A stretch of 64,000 bases of DNA from an uncultured Winogradskyella sp. (GTDB taxonomy: Bacteria; Bacteroidota; Bacteroidia; Flavobacteriales; Flavobacteriaceae). The stretch is taken from contig CAJXLB010000005.1 of NCBI GenBank assembly GCA_913055905.1, forward strand, positions 93,824 to 157,823. The letters are read 5' to 3'. Position 1 is the stretch's first letter. Every line of letters starts with the position of its first letter. The translations under genes and the position numbers were made by a program. The notes below the pieces were generated by a model that was given only the letters and a program-made list of their open reading frames with translations, was not told where the DNA came from and ran no database searches. This document shows positions 1 to 7,734 of this stretch, piece after piece.

Positions 1-901
1 TATTCAAAACGAAACGTCACGTTTACGAGCTGTTATTTTAGGAACTGCAGAGAGTAATGGTCCAACCCCTAAGCCAGAGGAGTGCTATGACCCTAAAAGT
101 TTGGAACATGTGCTTGCCGGAACTTATCCTAAGGAAGAAGACATGATCAAAGAAATGGAAGCTGTGGCAGCAGTTTTGAAGAAATACGACGTCACTGTTT
201 ATAGACCAAAAGTCCTAGAAAATTATAATCAGATTTTTGCTAGGGACATTTCCTTTGTAATCGAAGATAAAATAATTATTGCCAATATTCTTCCGGATAG
301 AAAGCGGGAAGTGGAGGCTACAGAATATGTATGGATTAATGTAGACAAGTCCAACCGGATTATTCTTCCAGATGATTGCCACGTTGAAGGTGGCGATGTT
401 ATGCCTTGGAACGACTACATTTTTATGGGGACTTACACAGGTGAGGATTATTCAGAATATATAACCGCAAGGACAAATAAGCAGGCTGTCGATGCCATTC
501 AAAAATTATTTCCTCACAAAAAAGTGAAATCATTTGAGTTGCGTAAATCAAATACTGATCCCAGAGAAAATGCCTTGCATCTAGATTGCTGTTTCCAACC
601 GGTCGGAAAAGACAAGGCCATAATTCATAAGAATGGCTTCTTAATTGAGGAAGAATACCAATGGTTGGTAGATTATTTTGGAAAGGAGAACATTTTTGAA
701 ATAACCAAGGACGAGATGTACGATATGTACAGCAATATCTTTTCCATTTCAGAAAATGTGGTTATCTCAGAACGAAATTTTACACGATTAAATAATTGGC
801 TTAGAGCCAATGGATTTACCGTAGAGGAAGTCCCTTATGCAGAAATTGCTAAGCAAGAAGGCTTGTTGCGTTGTTCAACGATGCCATTGATAAGGGACTA
901 A
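1..901 (+). CDS. Amidinotransferase-fold hydrolase (DDAH/arginine deiminase family), 5' truncated
   Basis: The reading frame is open from the first bases, so the true start lies outside the window; about 299 codons are visible. Residue groups typical of the guanidine-modifying superfamily appear in order: FARD, HVEGGD, a His in the LHLDCC stretch, and a C-terminal Cys in LLRCSTMP. These correspond to the Asp/Glu, His and nucleophilic Cys that attack a guanidinium carbon through a thiouronium intermediate. Members hydrolyse arginine, methylarginines or related compounds, or transfer the amidino group. The substrate cannot be decided from sequence. A second member of the superfamily (ctlX-like) lies near 16.5 kb. 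The protein looks cytosolic, with no signal peptide or membrane segment in the visible part. Confidence 0.85.
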   Translation, partial: IQNETSRLRAVILGTAESNGPTPKPEECYDPKSLEHVLAGTYPKEEDMIKEMEAVAAVLKKYDVTVYRPKVLENYNQIFARDISFVIEDKIIIANILPDRKREVEATEYVWINVDKSNRIILPDDCHVEGGDVMPWNDYIFMGTYTGEDYSEYITARTNKQAVDAIQKLFPHKKVKSFELRKSNTDPRENALHLDCCFQPVGKDKAIIHKNGFLIEEEYQWLVDYFGKENIFEITKDEMYDMYSNIFSISENVVISERNFTRLNNWLRANGFTVEEVPYAEIAKQEGLLRCSTMPLIRD

Positions 902-910
902 CCTAGCTAT

Positions 911-1789
911 CTAGTCGCTTTTCCGTTTTCCAAAACCATAAGTGTTTTGGCCAATAAAGTCCTTAGGGAATTTGTCATCACCTTTAAATCCAATCTCAAT
1001 GGTACCACTATCTTCTGGCACATAATCAGTCTTAAATATGTAATCCCAAAGACTAAGACTTATGCCATAATTTACACCGTGTTTTCCTTCGGGTAGTTTA
1101 TAGGCATGGTGATATAAATGCATTACCGGATTATTAAAAATATATTTAAGTGGTCCCCAGGTAATTTTAATGTTAGCATGGTTTAAATGACCTATAGCTA
1201 TGGCTACGAAGTGAACAATATAAGCTTGCTCTGGCTCAAAACCACCTAAGATCATTACCCCAAAAGTCTTTAAGGGTTTATACAAAATGTTTTCCATCCA
1301 ATGGAATCTTAAATGCGCAGCAAAGCCCATTTCCTTAACGCTATGGTGTACCTTGTGAAAATTCCAAAGGAACCTGTATCTGTGAAGTAGAACATGCGTA
1401 AACCATTGTACAAAATCCAAAATAATAAAGAAGACCAATAATTGGAGGCCAGGTGCCCAGTTGGACATATCAATTATAGCTAAGCTTTTGGCTGTTATAT
1501 TGACCTCTGCGAAAAGAAGTTCAAGAATTTTATAAACACCGCTAATAACTATAGCGAAAATGAAAAAATTAAAAAACATGTAGAAGGCGTCCAGCCAGAA
1601 GTCTTTCCTAAAGATGGATTGATCTTTTCTCCACGGAAAGATGATTTCGAGCAGCCATACAATTAACGAAATTGCAATTAGGCCCCAAAAATAGTTAGTG
1701 TACCATGGGACTTCAAAAATTATCGATTTCCAAGTCCAGTTAAGTGTGCCTTCAAAGGCACTTACAAATGCATCTAGATATTTTTCCAT
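911..1789 (-). CDS. Sterol desaturase / fatty acid hydroxylase family membrane protein
   Basis: This 292-residue polytopic protein carries the histidine clusters of the di-iron fatty acid hydroxylase superfamily: H132-x3-H136, H145-x2-H148-H149 and H224-x2-H227-H228. Hydrophobic segments lie near 30-50, 68-92 and 112-130. Members hydroxylate or desaturate lipids at the membrane using O2. The substrate is unknown here; a sphingolipid, fatty acid or carotenoid would be plausible. It follows the sulfurtransferase gene on the same strand after only 13 bp, so it is probably the last gene of the sulfite-oxidation transcript. That link may be only transcriptional. Confidence 0.85.
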   Translation of the reverse strand: MEKYLDAFVSAFEGTLNWTWKSIIFEVPWYTNYFWGLIAISLIVWLLEIIFPWRKDQSIFRKDFWLDAFYMFFNFFIFAIVISGVYKILELLFAEVNITAKSLAIIDMSNWAPGLQLLVFFIILDFVQWFTHVLLHRYRFLWNFHKVHHSVKEMGFAAHLRFHWMENILYKPLKTFGVMILGGFEPEQAYIVHFVAIAIGHLNHANIKITWGPLKYIFNNPVMHLYHHAYKLPEGKHGVNYGISLSLWDYIFKTDYVPEDSGTIEIGFKGDDKFPKDFIGQNTYGFGKRKSD

Positions 1790-1802
1790 TTCTTTTCTTT
1801 TT

Positions 1803-2714
1803 TTAAAACGTTTCTATTTCTATAGGTAAATCATTATGATAACTCCATTCTACCCATGACCCATCATAATTTTTTACATTCTCAAAACCTAACAACTGTG
1901 TCAATACAAAAGTTGTATGTGCTGAGCGCACACCACTGTGGCAATATAAAATTATAGGGTCTTGTTTTTGTAGGTTTAAAAAAGCATAGTTTTTTCCAAT
2001 CTCTTCTTTACTTTTAAACCTTTTATCGCCATTAAAATTAATATTGTTGGCCCAATCTACATGAATACTATTTGGTATTCTACCGGCTCTTGAAGCTCCC
2101 TTTTTCAGTTGTCTACCTGAATACTCGTCTAAAGACCTTGCATCTATTACTGCAGGCTTGTCCTTTAAAGCTTCGACCAGTTCTTCTTTTGAGATATGGT
2201 ATTTCATGCTTGGCGTTCCTTTAAGTTTAAATTGAGTGGGTTGCCATTCAGGTTTTTCAGTGGTTAGTTCTCCTTTGTGTTCGAGCCAAGCAGTAAAACC
2301 ACCGTTAAGTAACTTTACATTATCAAAATTATAATTCTGTAAAATCCACCAGAGTCTAGCTGCCTCACAAACACCATTGTCATCATAAATTACAATGGTA
2401 TCATCAGAGCTGATACCGAGTTGTCCAAAAAGTTGTTCAATTTGTTCTTTCCTAGCCATCATACCACCATAGGGATAATTTACATCTTCTATAGCTTTTC
2501 TGGTAATATGAATTGCATTCCTAATATGGCCCTGATTATAAAGTGTATCAGCTCTAAAATCTAAGATTTTGGTATTAGGTTGATTTAGGAGATCGGCTAA
2601 CTGCCAAGACTCAATGAGATAGTCCTTTTTTAAGGATACAACTTCTTCGGGCTTCCCTTTATTACAGGAGAAAAGCACCAACATGATGAGTGTTATGTTA
2701 ATTCTCCAACTCAT
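1803..2714 (-). CDS. Lipoprotein sulfurtransferase with two rhodanese domains
   Basis: The product has an N-terminal lipoprotein signal (LVLFSC, Cys at about residue 17 from the chosen ATG) followed by two rhodanese modules. The second module holds the catalytic loop CHSGVRS, Cys258. The first is the usual inactive copy, with DDNGVCEAAR at that position. Family members move sulfane sulfur from thiosulfate or 3-mercaptopyruvate to an acceptor such as cyanide or a thiol. Acylation would place it in the cell envelope beside the exported sulfite dehydrogenase. The ATG at 2714 was preferred over an in-frame TTG at 2723. The start overlaps the end of the cytochrome gene by about 17 bp, which implies coupled expression. 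Confidence 0.85.
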   Translation of the reverse strand: MSWRINITLIMLVLFSCNKGKPEEVVSLKKDYLIESWQLADLLNQPNTKILDFRADTLYNQGHIRNAIHITRKAIEDVNYPYGGMMARKEQIEQLFGQLGISSDDTIVIYDDNGVCEAARLWWILQNYNFDNVKLLNGGFTAWLEHKGELTTEKPEWQPTQFKLKGTPSMKYHISKEELVEALKDKPAVIDARSLDEYSGRQLKKGASRAGRIPNSIHVDWANNINFNGDKRFKSKEEIGKNYAFLNLQKQDPIILYCHSGVRSAHTTFVLTQLLGFENVKNYDGSWVEWSYHNDLPIEIETF

Positions 2715-3171
2715 ACCATTCAATTCCAGAAAGCGCCATCCGTCTTCCCTTGGCGACAGGCGGATAGTTTTTTACTAAATAGTTAACTATAATTTCTTGG
2801 TTTTTTCCCAAATCCCATAAATTCTGTGTTTCCTGCATCCATTTAATGGTAGTGTTCCATCGTTCTTCATTCATCCTATTCTGAGTAATTATCTTAGCAG
2901 AATGGCAGTTGGTGCAATTATTAACTACAACCATTAAACCTTCATCATCTTTTAATCCAGTTCTAACATGTATACCATCTACAATTAAGTCCTCATCAAC
3001 TTCTTCGGGTACAGCAGCAACTGTATCAGAATTACCGCTAAAATTGAATGCACTAGGATTGTTTGCGTAATAAACTAATGCGCCACCTGCCAAAACAAAC
3101 AATGAAAATAAGACCATTAACAATCTGTAAATGGCTTTTATTTGTTCATAGAATGCTTTTTGATTTTCCAT
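2698..3171 (-). CDS. Membrane-anchored monohaem cytochrome c, likely electron acceptor of the sulfite dehydrogenase
   Basis: This 157-residue protein has one N-terminal membrane anchor (about 17-36) and a single CxxCH haem site, CTNCH at 86-90. The region around KWMQETQNLWDLG (Met112) resembles the distal-ligand region of SorB-type cytochromes. It lies directly after the molybdopterin dehydrogenase; the stop and start overlap as TAATG. In known SorAB enzymes, sulfite electrons pass from the molybdenum centre to the haem subunit and then to the respiratory chain. A SorB role is inferred from size, haem motif and position. Another c-type electron carrier is possible but less likely. Confidence 0.8.
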   Translation of the reverse strand: MENQKAFYEQIKAIYRLLMVLFSLFVLAGGALVYYANNPSAFNFSGNSDTVAAVPEEVDEDLIVDGIHVRTGLKDDEGLMVVVNNCTNCHSAKIITQNRMNEERWNTTIKWMQETQNLWDLGKNQEIIVNYLVKNYPPVAKGRRMALSGIEWYELEN

Positions 3172-4391
3172 TAGTTCACTTTAATTGCTATTCTATGGCA
3201 AGCATTGTTTAAATATCCTTTGGGATTCCAACCTGGTAGTACCATCGGTTGGGCTTTCCCTTGGCTATCTGTAGCTTTAGCCCAAACTTCATAATACCCT
3301 TTTTGCGGAAAATCTACGGTTGCTGAAAAGTGCTGCCAGGCTAATCTATTTGCTGGCGACTCTAAATTACAGCTCTTCCATGTTGCGCCAAAGTCTATGG
3401 AATAATCCACCTTTGCAACCTCTAACTCTCCAGCCCAGGCATGTCCTCGTATATTTAATTTTTGTCCTTTTTTAATCATAGCACCAGACTTAGGGTAGGT
3501 GATTAATGACTTAACAGGCATAGATTCTATAATGCACATGTCTTCGTCTTTCACTTTTTCTCCCGGAGCCACAGGCTCGCAAGGCACTCTATAGGCTGTG
3601 CCATTCATTTTGGCACCATCATGTACTTTATTTCGGATACTAATGCGATTAACCCATTTACCCGATACTGAAGCGGGCCAGCCACCAGCAACTAATCTAA
3701 GCGGATAGCCATGAATTAATGGTATATCATTGCCATTCATCTTAAATGCTAACAAGGTCTCTTCTTGAAGCGCTTTGGCCATCGGACATCCTCTGGAAAT
3801 GGCTTCCTTGTTTGGGTCTTTACTGAGATGCTGATCTATGGCATGGAATCCTATATAAACGGCATCGTTTTTAATTCCCGTATCTTCTAGAACATCCTTT
3901 AACCTCACTCCTGTCCATGAGGCACAGTGTACAGCTCCTACTTTCCACTGATTACCTTTTGCAGGAGGGTCAAATTCGGCCCTACCATTTCCGCCACATT
4001 CAATGGTCAATTGATAGGTGTGGTGCTCAAATTTTGATTTTAGCTCTTCTAGTGTATATGTTTTCTTTTGTTTTGCAGACTCTCCGTCGATGGTTAAAGT
4101 CCAAGTTTTAGCATCAATATCTTCGGGGACTAGACCATTATTTCTTACAAACATGGAAGAATTTGGCGTGATTTTGTCATCTAACAAATGCGCCAGAGAC
4201 TCTATGTTCCATGGCCTGTCGTTAAGGACAATCATTTCCTTGTTTTTGTTAAACATCTTAAAGGGGTCAGGGTCTTGCAAAGCTAATGGCTTGTAACCTT
4301 CGTACATTTTGGAGCCAAAGACAATCTCTGCACCGATTAATGCTGCAAAGGAACTTAACGTAGTTTTTTTGACAAAATCTCTTCTCTTCAA
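3171..4391 (-). CDS. Sulfite dehydrogenase-type molybdopterin oxidoreductase, Tat-exported
   Basis: The 406-residue protein begins with a twin-arginine signal (KRRDFVKK). A sulfite-oxidase molybdopterin domain follows, whose Mo-ligating Cys is most likely Cys132 in ECGGNGR. The C-terminal part (from about 290) matches the Mo-co dimerisation, Ig-like domain. Such enzymes oxidise sulfite to sulfate in the periplasm. The start codon is TTG at 4389-4391, giving the signal peptide exactly at the N-terminus; no in-frame ATG was found close upstream. A perfect palindrome lies about 70 bp upstream and probably controls the unit. The adjacent cytochrome and rhodanese genes support a sulfur role over other members of the family. 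Confidence 0.88.
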   Translation of the reverse strand: MKRRDFVKKTTLSSFAALIGAEIVFGSKMYEGYKPLALQDPDPFKMFNKNKEMIVLNDRPWNIESLAHLLDDKITPNSSMFVRNNGLVPEDIDAKTWTLTIDGESAKQKKTYTLEELKSKFEHHTYQLTIECGGNGRAEFDPPAKGNQWKVGAVHCASWTGVRLKDVLEDTGIKNDAVYIGFHAIDQHLSKDPNKEAISRGCPMAKALQEETLLAFKMNGNDIPLIHGYPLRLVAGGWPASVSGKWVNRISIRNKVHDGAKMNGTAYRVPCEPVAPGEKVKDEDMCIIESMPVKSLITYPKSGAMIKKGQKLNIRGHAWAGELEVAKVDYSIDFGATWKSCNLESPANRLAWQHFSATVDFPQKGYYEVWAKATDSQGKAQPMVLPGWNPKGYLNNACHRIAIKVN

Positions 4392-4452
4392 AACAAAAAA
4401 ATTAAGGCAGTTGAGTGTAACTATCTAAAATAAAAACTATTTCAAAAATATA

Positions 4453-4470
4453 ATGTAACAATAGTTACAT
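4453..4470. promoter_or_regulatory. Palindromic operator candidate, ATGTAAC-N4-GTTACAT (copy 1)
   Basis: A perfect inverted repeat with 7-bp arms and AATA spacer lies about 70 bp upstream of the sulfite dehydrogenase start and overlaps the stop codon of the NTPase gene. The same arms recur at 6020-6037. Spacing and symmetry fit a Crp/Fnr-family dimer site; GTAAC-N4-GTTAC sites have been proposed for HcpR-like regulators in some phyla. No regulator gene is visible in the window, so identity is inference. Confidence 0.65.
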
Positions 4471-4956
4471 TTCTTTAAGTTGGGATAGATTTTCTGTGGT
4501 CAACTCCCTTGGGCTTGATAAATCGTAATGTTTTTTAATGGCTTCAATTAGGGAATTACGTATAACCAATATGGCATGAAGTTGGGGATTTTGTTTTGTC
4601 TTTTTAATCAATTCTTTTGCAGAGGCATGAAGTCCTTGGTTTTTTAGTTCCAACTTCCCTAATTCATCAATGACAATGTATCCTGATAGGTGTTCTTTTA
4701 CATTCTTTTTTATAATGGCATTGGCTTGGTCAAAAGAGGATGTGTAAAAATGATACCGACCTATGGAAATGACATTTTTTTCGTTAGGAAGGGCTTCCAT
4801 TGCAAATCTTGCTTTTGTTTTAATGTTATAGAAAAACCTTTTCTTCCTATTGTCAACAGGGCTTAATATACCATAAACATAAGGTTTCTGTTTCACCCAA
4901 TTTAGAAGTGCAGTGCTTTTTCCGCTTTGTATGTCTCCAACGAGGAGGTATATCAT
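4465..4956 (-). CDS. P-loop NTPase, THEP1-like
   Basis: This is a 163-residue single-domain NTPase with Walker A GDIQSGKST at residues 7-15 and a Walker B-like VIDELGKLE at 95-103, the pattern of THEP1 nucleoside-triphosphatases. Relatives hydrolyse NTPs in vitro and their cellular roles are poorly known. The gene overlaps the upstream membrane protein gene by 4 bp, so the two are almost certainly co-translated. A natural guess is that the NTPase energises or regulates that membrane protein. It is small, has no signal peptide and should be cytosolic. It could also be a kinase-like or MobB-like protein; no substrate-binding residues were recognised. Confidence 0.7.
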   Translation of the reverse strand: MIYLLVGDIQSGKSTALLNWVKQKPYVYGILSPVDNRKKRFFYNIKTKARFAMEALPNEKNVISIGRYHFYTSSFDQANAIIKKNVKEHLSGYIVIDELGKLELKNQGLHASAKELIKKTKQNPQLHAILVIRNSLIEAIKKHYDLSSPRELTTENLSQLKEM

Positions 4957-5975
4957 TGTTCTTGTAGCTTAAAATGAAAACTATAAACAATACTTCTAGA
5001 AATAAAATACTGTATTCTTTTTAGGCCTTTAAGCTCTTTGCTTTCTTCCCAAGCATATAGAATAATAGATTTTAAGTAAGGTAAAATCTCTAAGGTAAGT
5101 TGAATATCAGATTGGTATTTTGAACCTTTTTTCCTTAAAACTTTATTGAGGACTTTTAGAATTACAGGGCCAACTATGAAGTACCATATTCCAATGACTA
5201 TTAAACTTCTAGCGATTAAATATAAGCCTTTAGTCCAACTATTAGAGTTATCGTTGAAAACGAATAAAGATACCAATATCAACACTAAAATGATTAGCCA
5301 AAACAAAATAGGTTTTCTTTTGGACCGAGATGTCTTCTTTTCTCCCAAGATTGAAGTCTTGCTTATTATAGGATTAAAATTGTCCGGAACTTTTATAGTG
5401 TGTACGAGTTGGTAAACTCTAAATATTAAAACTCCAACAAATAAACCGGCCAAGGCGTAAAATGAGAGAAATGCTAAAATTAAGTGTTTTGAGGAGAGCC
5501 CAAGTTCTATAAAATTTAGTTTAAGACTTATCCACGAAATATAGTTGTCAATGGCTTCCCAAAGTGATTGTCCGTAAATTATGGTTAGTGTGAGAAGTTT
5601 TTGAAGAGCCGATTCTAAAAAGGTTGTGACAGCAAAAACAATAATAGATAAGGCATTTACAGAAAGTAATCTAAATAGTACGATACCCAAAAGACCTTGG
5701 AATGAGACGGCGAAATATGCTGGTAAAGGAGAATGCGGACTTACACTAAGTTTTACTATCAGCACAATACTGAGTGCTTTAATAACACTGGTTTGCACAT
5801 GTTTTGCATAAGAGGCAATGAGCGTCACCATTAATATAGAAACCCCTCCAACTATGATTCCTGTAAATGGAGAACTGAAGGCGTGCATAAAACCTCCGAG
5901 TCCACATTCGTTAAGAGCCCAGAGTGCCGTAAGCCTATTAATAATTAAACTGTTATTCCTTTGAGGTGATTCCAA
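4953..5975 (-). CDS. Polytopic membrane protein of unknown function, coupled to the NTPase
   Basis: This 340-residue protein has about seven hydrophobic segments (near 38-56, 63-80, 84-106, 107-128, 163-190, 222-242, 250-276) and a basic linker, KKTSRSKRKP, before the last pair. The N-terminal half, with its Gly/Ala/Phe-rich helices (ECGLGGFMHAF, SFQGLLGIV), vaguely recalls the substrate-binding S subunits of ECF transporters, but I cannot claim homology. Its overlap with an NTPase gene suggests a two-part membrane system. The start lies about 53 bp downstream of palindrome copy 2. A transporter, permease or signalling role are all open. Confidence 0.6.
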   Translation of the reverse strand: MESPQRNNSLIINRLTALWALNECGLGGFMHAFSSPFTGIIVGGVSILMVTLIASYAKHVQTSVIKALSIVLIVKLSVSPHSPLPAYFAVSFQGLLGIVLFRLLSVNALSIIVFAVTTFLESALQKLLTLTIIYGQSLWEAIDNYISWISLKLNFIELGLSSKHLILAFLSFYALAGLFVGVLIFRVYQLVHTIKVPDNFNPIISKTSILGEKKTSRSKRKPILFWLIILVLILVSLFVFNDNSNSWTKGLYLIARSLIVIGIWYFIVGPVILKVLNKVLRKKGSKYQSDIQLTLEILPYLKSIILYAWEESKELKGLKRIQYFISRSIVYSFHFKLQEQ

Positions 5976-6019
5976 TTAATAAAATTCCTTCAAAATTTAG
6001 AGTGCTATTATCAGTTGTA

Positions 6020-6037
6020 ATGTAACAAAAGTTACAT
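6020..6037. promoter_or_regulatory. Palindromic operator candidate, ATGTAAC-N4-GTTACAT (copy 2)
   Basis: A perfect inverted repeat with 7-bp arms and AAAA spacer sits in the 114-bp divergent promoter region. Its centre is about 53 bp from the leftward membrane-protein start and 61 bp from the rightward one, so one dimer could control both directions. The arms are identical to the copy upstream of the sulfite dehydrogenase gene. Confidence 0.65.
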
Positions 6038-6089
6038 AACCAAACGTTCAAAAATAATAGCTTTCTCCTTATTTCTAACTCAAAGTATT

Positions 6090-6773
6090 ATGAAACAAAA
6101 AGATTTTGAAACTAAGGTAGTTGGTTGGGCCTTTTTAATGGCTGCAGCTTTATTGTGGATAGGCTGGGGCTTATCACCGCATCACATTGGCGAATATATA
6201 CAAGCTTCAGATTTTGAAAAGATAGGTGAAAGTGTTTGGACATGGATATGGATGTATCGTATTCACATATTCGGATGGGTCACTTTAGGTATTGCAGTGT
6301 TTGCCTTAGTCTCGGTTACGGCTAGAAGGCCTTTTCGCGTTTTAATTTTACCAGGCGCTGGCATGATAATTATAGGAACCTTCACTTTGGCCATAGCCAA
6401 TGCTTACTTCTACAATTTTGGTGCTTGGGGCGTAGGGCAGACAGCTGGTAAATCTGTGGCAGAAATAAATGCATTTATGCATGACATCTTATTCACCAAC
6501 CAGTATGTTACATGTTTCATTAGATTTGGAAGGATATTTTCTGGTGTAGGATTCGTCCTTCTAGGTTGGGCTTTTTTGAAATGGCAAATGGTTAATAAAT
6601 TATTAGGTGCCTTCACCGTACTTTTTGGCTTAGCTGCAATGGGTATTATTTTAGCCATACCAGATAATTTTGAAATCTATAAACCACTCTTCCACGTGAA
6701 AGTAGTCTGGGCCATAATAATGGGTGTAACCTTCTTGAGGTCTGGCGTAAATTTACCTGAACAAAAAGCTTAA
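6090..6773 (+). CDS. Conserved-type membrane protein, unknown function
   Basis: The 227-residue product is almost wholly hydrophobic, with about six predicted helices, and has no lipobox or catalytic motif I recognise. Several His and Trp residues (SPHHIG, WTWIWMYRIHIFGW, FMHDIL) lie at membrane edges, where they could bind metal or haem, but this is speculation. It is transcribed divergently from the membrane-protein/NTPase pair across a shared palindrome, which suggests common control with the sulfite-oxidation genes. I do not recognise the family. Confidence 0.6.
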   Translation: MKQKDFETKVVGWAFLMAAALLWIGWGLSPHHIGEYIQASDFEKIGESVWTWIWMYRIHIFGWVTLGIAVFALVSVTARRPFRVLILPGAGMIIIGTFTLAIANAYFYNFGAWGVGQTAGKSVAEINAFMHDILFTNQYVTCFIRFGRIFSGVGFVLLGWAFLKWQMVNKLLGAFTVLFGLAAMGIILAIPDNFEIYKPLFHVKVVWAIIMGVTFLRSGVNLPEQKA

Positions 6774-6817
6774 ATTTTTAAGGTTTAATAGATTAAGGTA
6801 GTTGTGAAGCGGTCTGT

Positions 6818-7084
6818 TTATTTTCTGTAAAGAAAATAATTCTTAACTAGCTTTATATACTGTCTTTTGGCTTCATCTTGGCTAATGTCCTTTACTTGAA
6901 AAAGGGCATTAGTCTTAAAGGCATTTATTATGGGCTTTCTACTATTTGGTCTACCGTAGTCGTTAGTCGCCTTTTTATAATAGGCATATAGTCTTAATAG
7001 GAAGTCGGCAGGAAAAGGGTCTGTGTGTTCATTAACACGCTCAACAGCTTCTTGGAATTTTATGTCGAGTTCCTCTGAGGTCAT
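6818..7084 (-). CDS. Acyl-CoA-binding protein (ACBP)
   Basis: This 88-residue protein matches the four-helix ACBP fold. It has a conserved LRLYAYYKKAT stretch that carries the Tyr/Lys acyl-CoA contacts, and a C-terminal QDEAKRQYIKLV helix. ACBPs buffer and carry long-chain acyl-CoA esters in the cytosol. The family is common in eukaryotes and patchy in bacteria. The gene overlaps the end of psd by 4 bp (ATGA), so it is co-expressed with phospholipid synthesis genes, which fits an acyl-lipid role. A 9-bp perfect hairpin covers the stop codon (6818-6839) but lacks a clear U tract. Confidence 0.85.
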   Translation of the reverse strand: MTSEELDIKFQEAVERVNEHTDPFPADFLLRLYAYYKKATNDYGRPNSRKPIINAFKTNALFQVKDISQDEAKRQYIKLVKNYFLYRK

Positions 7085-7734
7085 GAGATTTCTGCGATTA
7101 AAGTTTCGCCACCGCGGACTTTTTGGTTCAATTCTACCTTAACTTCCGCATGTAAGGGCAAAAAGATGTCCACGCGAGACCCAAATTTTATAAAGCCTGA
7201 GTCGTCGCCTTGCTTTACTGATGTATTCTCTTTTGCATAGTTTACAATTCGCCTTGCTAGTGCTCCTGCAATTTGCCTGAACAAAATAGGGCCAATAGAA
7301 TTATTTTCTACAACAACAGTGGTCCTTTCATTTTCTTCACTCGATTTAGGATGCCAGGCAACGAGGTATTTTCCAGGATGGTATTTGCTATAAGCAACGT
7401 TGCCACTGATTGGGTACCTAGTGACATGTACATTTACGGGCGACATGAAAACTGAAACCTGAATACGCTTATCCTTAAAAAATTCGGGCTCTTCTACTTC
7501 CTCAATGACCACAACCTTACCATCTACAGAAGACAATACATGATTATCATTTACATGGGTGTGACGTTTTGGATTCCTAAAAAACTGTAAAATTAGGATA
7601 AAGCCAATAAGAATGGCAATCATTAATCCTTTCCTTAACCATTCGAGGGTCACAAACTCATCAATTAGAAAGAATGAACCAACTACGATGACCAGCGCGG
7701 TGAAAATGATCTTATGTCCTTCCTTATGAAACAT
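7081..7734 (-). CDS. psd: Phosphatidylserine decarboxylase proenzyme, short type
   Basis: The 217-residue product has the compact form of the enzyme. A membrane hairpin lies near 10-55, and the C-terminal self-cleavage site Gly-Ser (185-186, in IKFGSRVD) yields the pyruvoyl prosthetic group. It converts phosphatidylserine to phosphatidylethanolamine at the inner membrane. The start overlaps the end of cdsA by 11 bp, linking CDP-diacylglycerol synthesis to the later steps. The cleavage motif GS rather than LGST is usual for the short subgroup. Phosphatidylserine synthase is not in the window. Confidence 0.93.
   Translation of the reverse strand: MFHKEGHKIIFTALVIVVGSFFLIDEFVTLEWLRKGLMIAILIGFILILQFFRNPKRHTHVNDNHVLSSVDGKVVVIEEVEEPEFFKDKRIQVSVFMSPVNVHVTRYPISGNVAYSKYHPGKYLVAWHPKSSEENERTTVVVENNSIGPILFRQIAGALARRIVNYAKENTSVKQGDDSGFIKFGSRVDIFLPLHAEVKVELNQKVRGGETLIAEIS

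Noticed and set aside
3917-4296. Two plus-strand open frames inside the sulfite dehydrogenase gene
   Set aside because: They are antisense to a gene with clear domains and have no recognisable product.
6818-6839. Nine-base hairpin over the ACBP stop codon as a terminator
   Set aside because: No U run follows on the transcribed strand, so termination is not supported.
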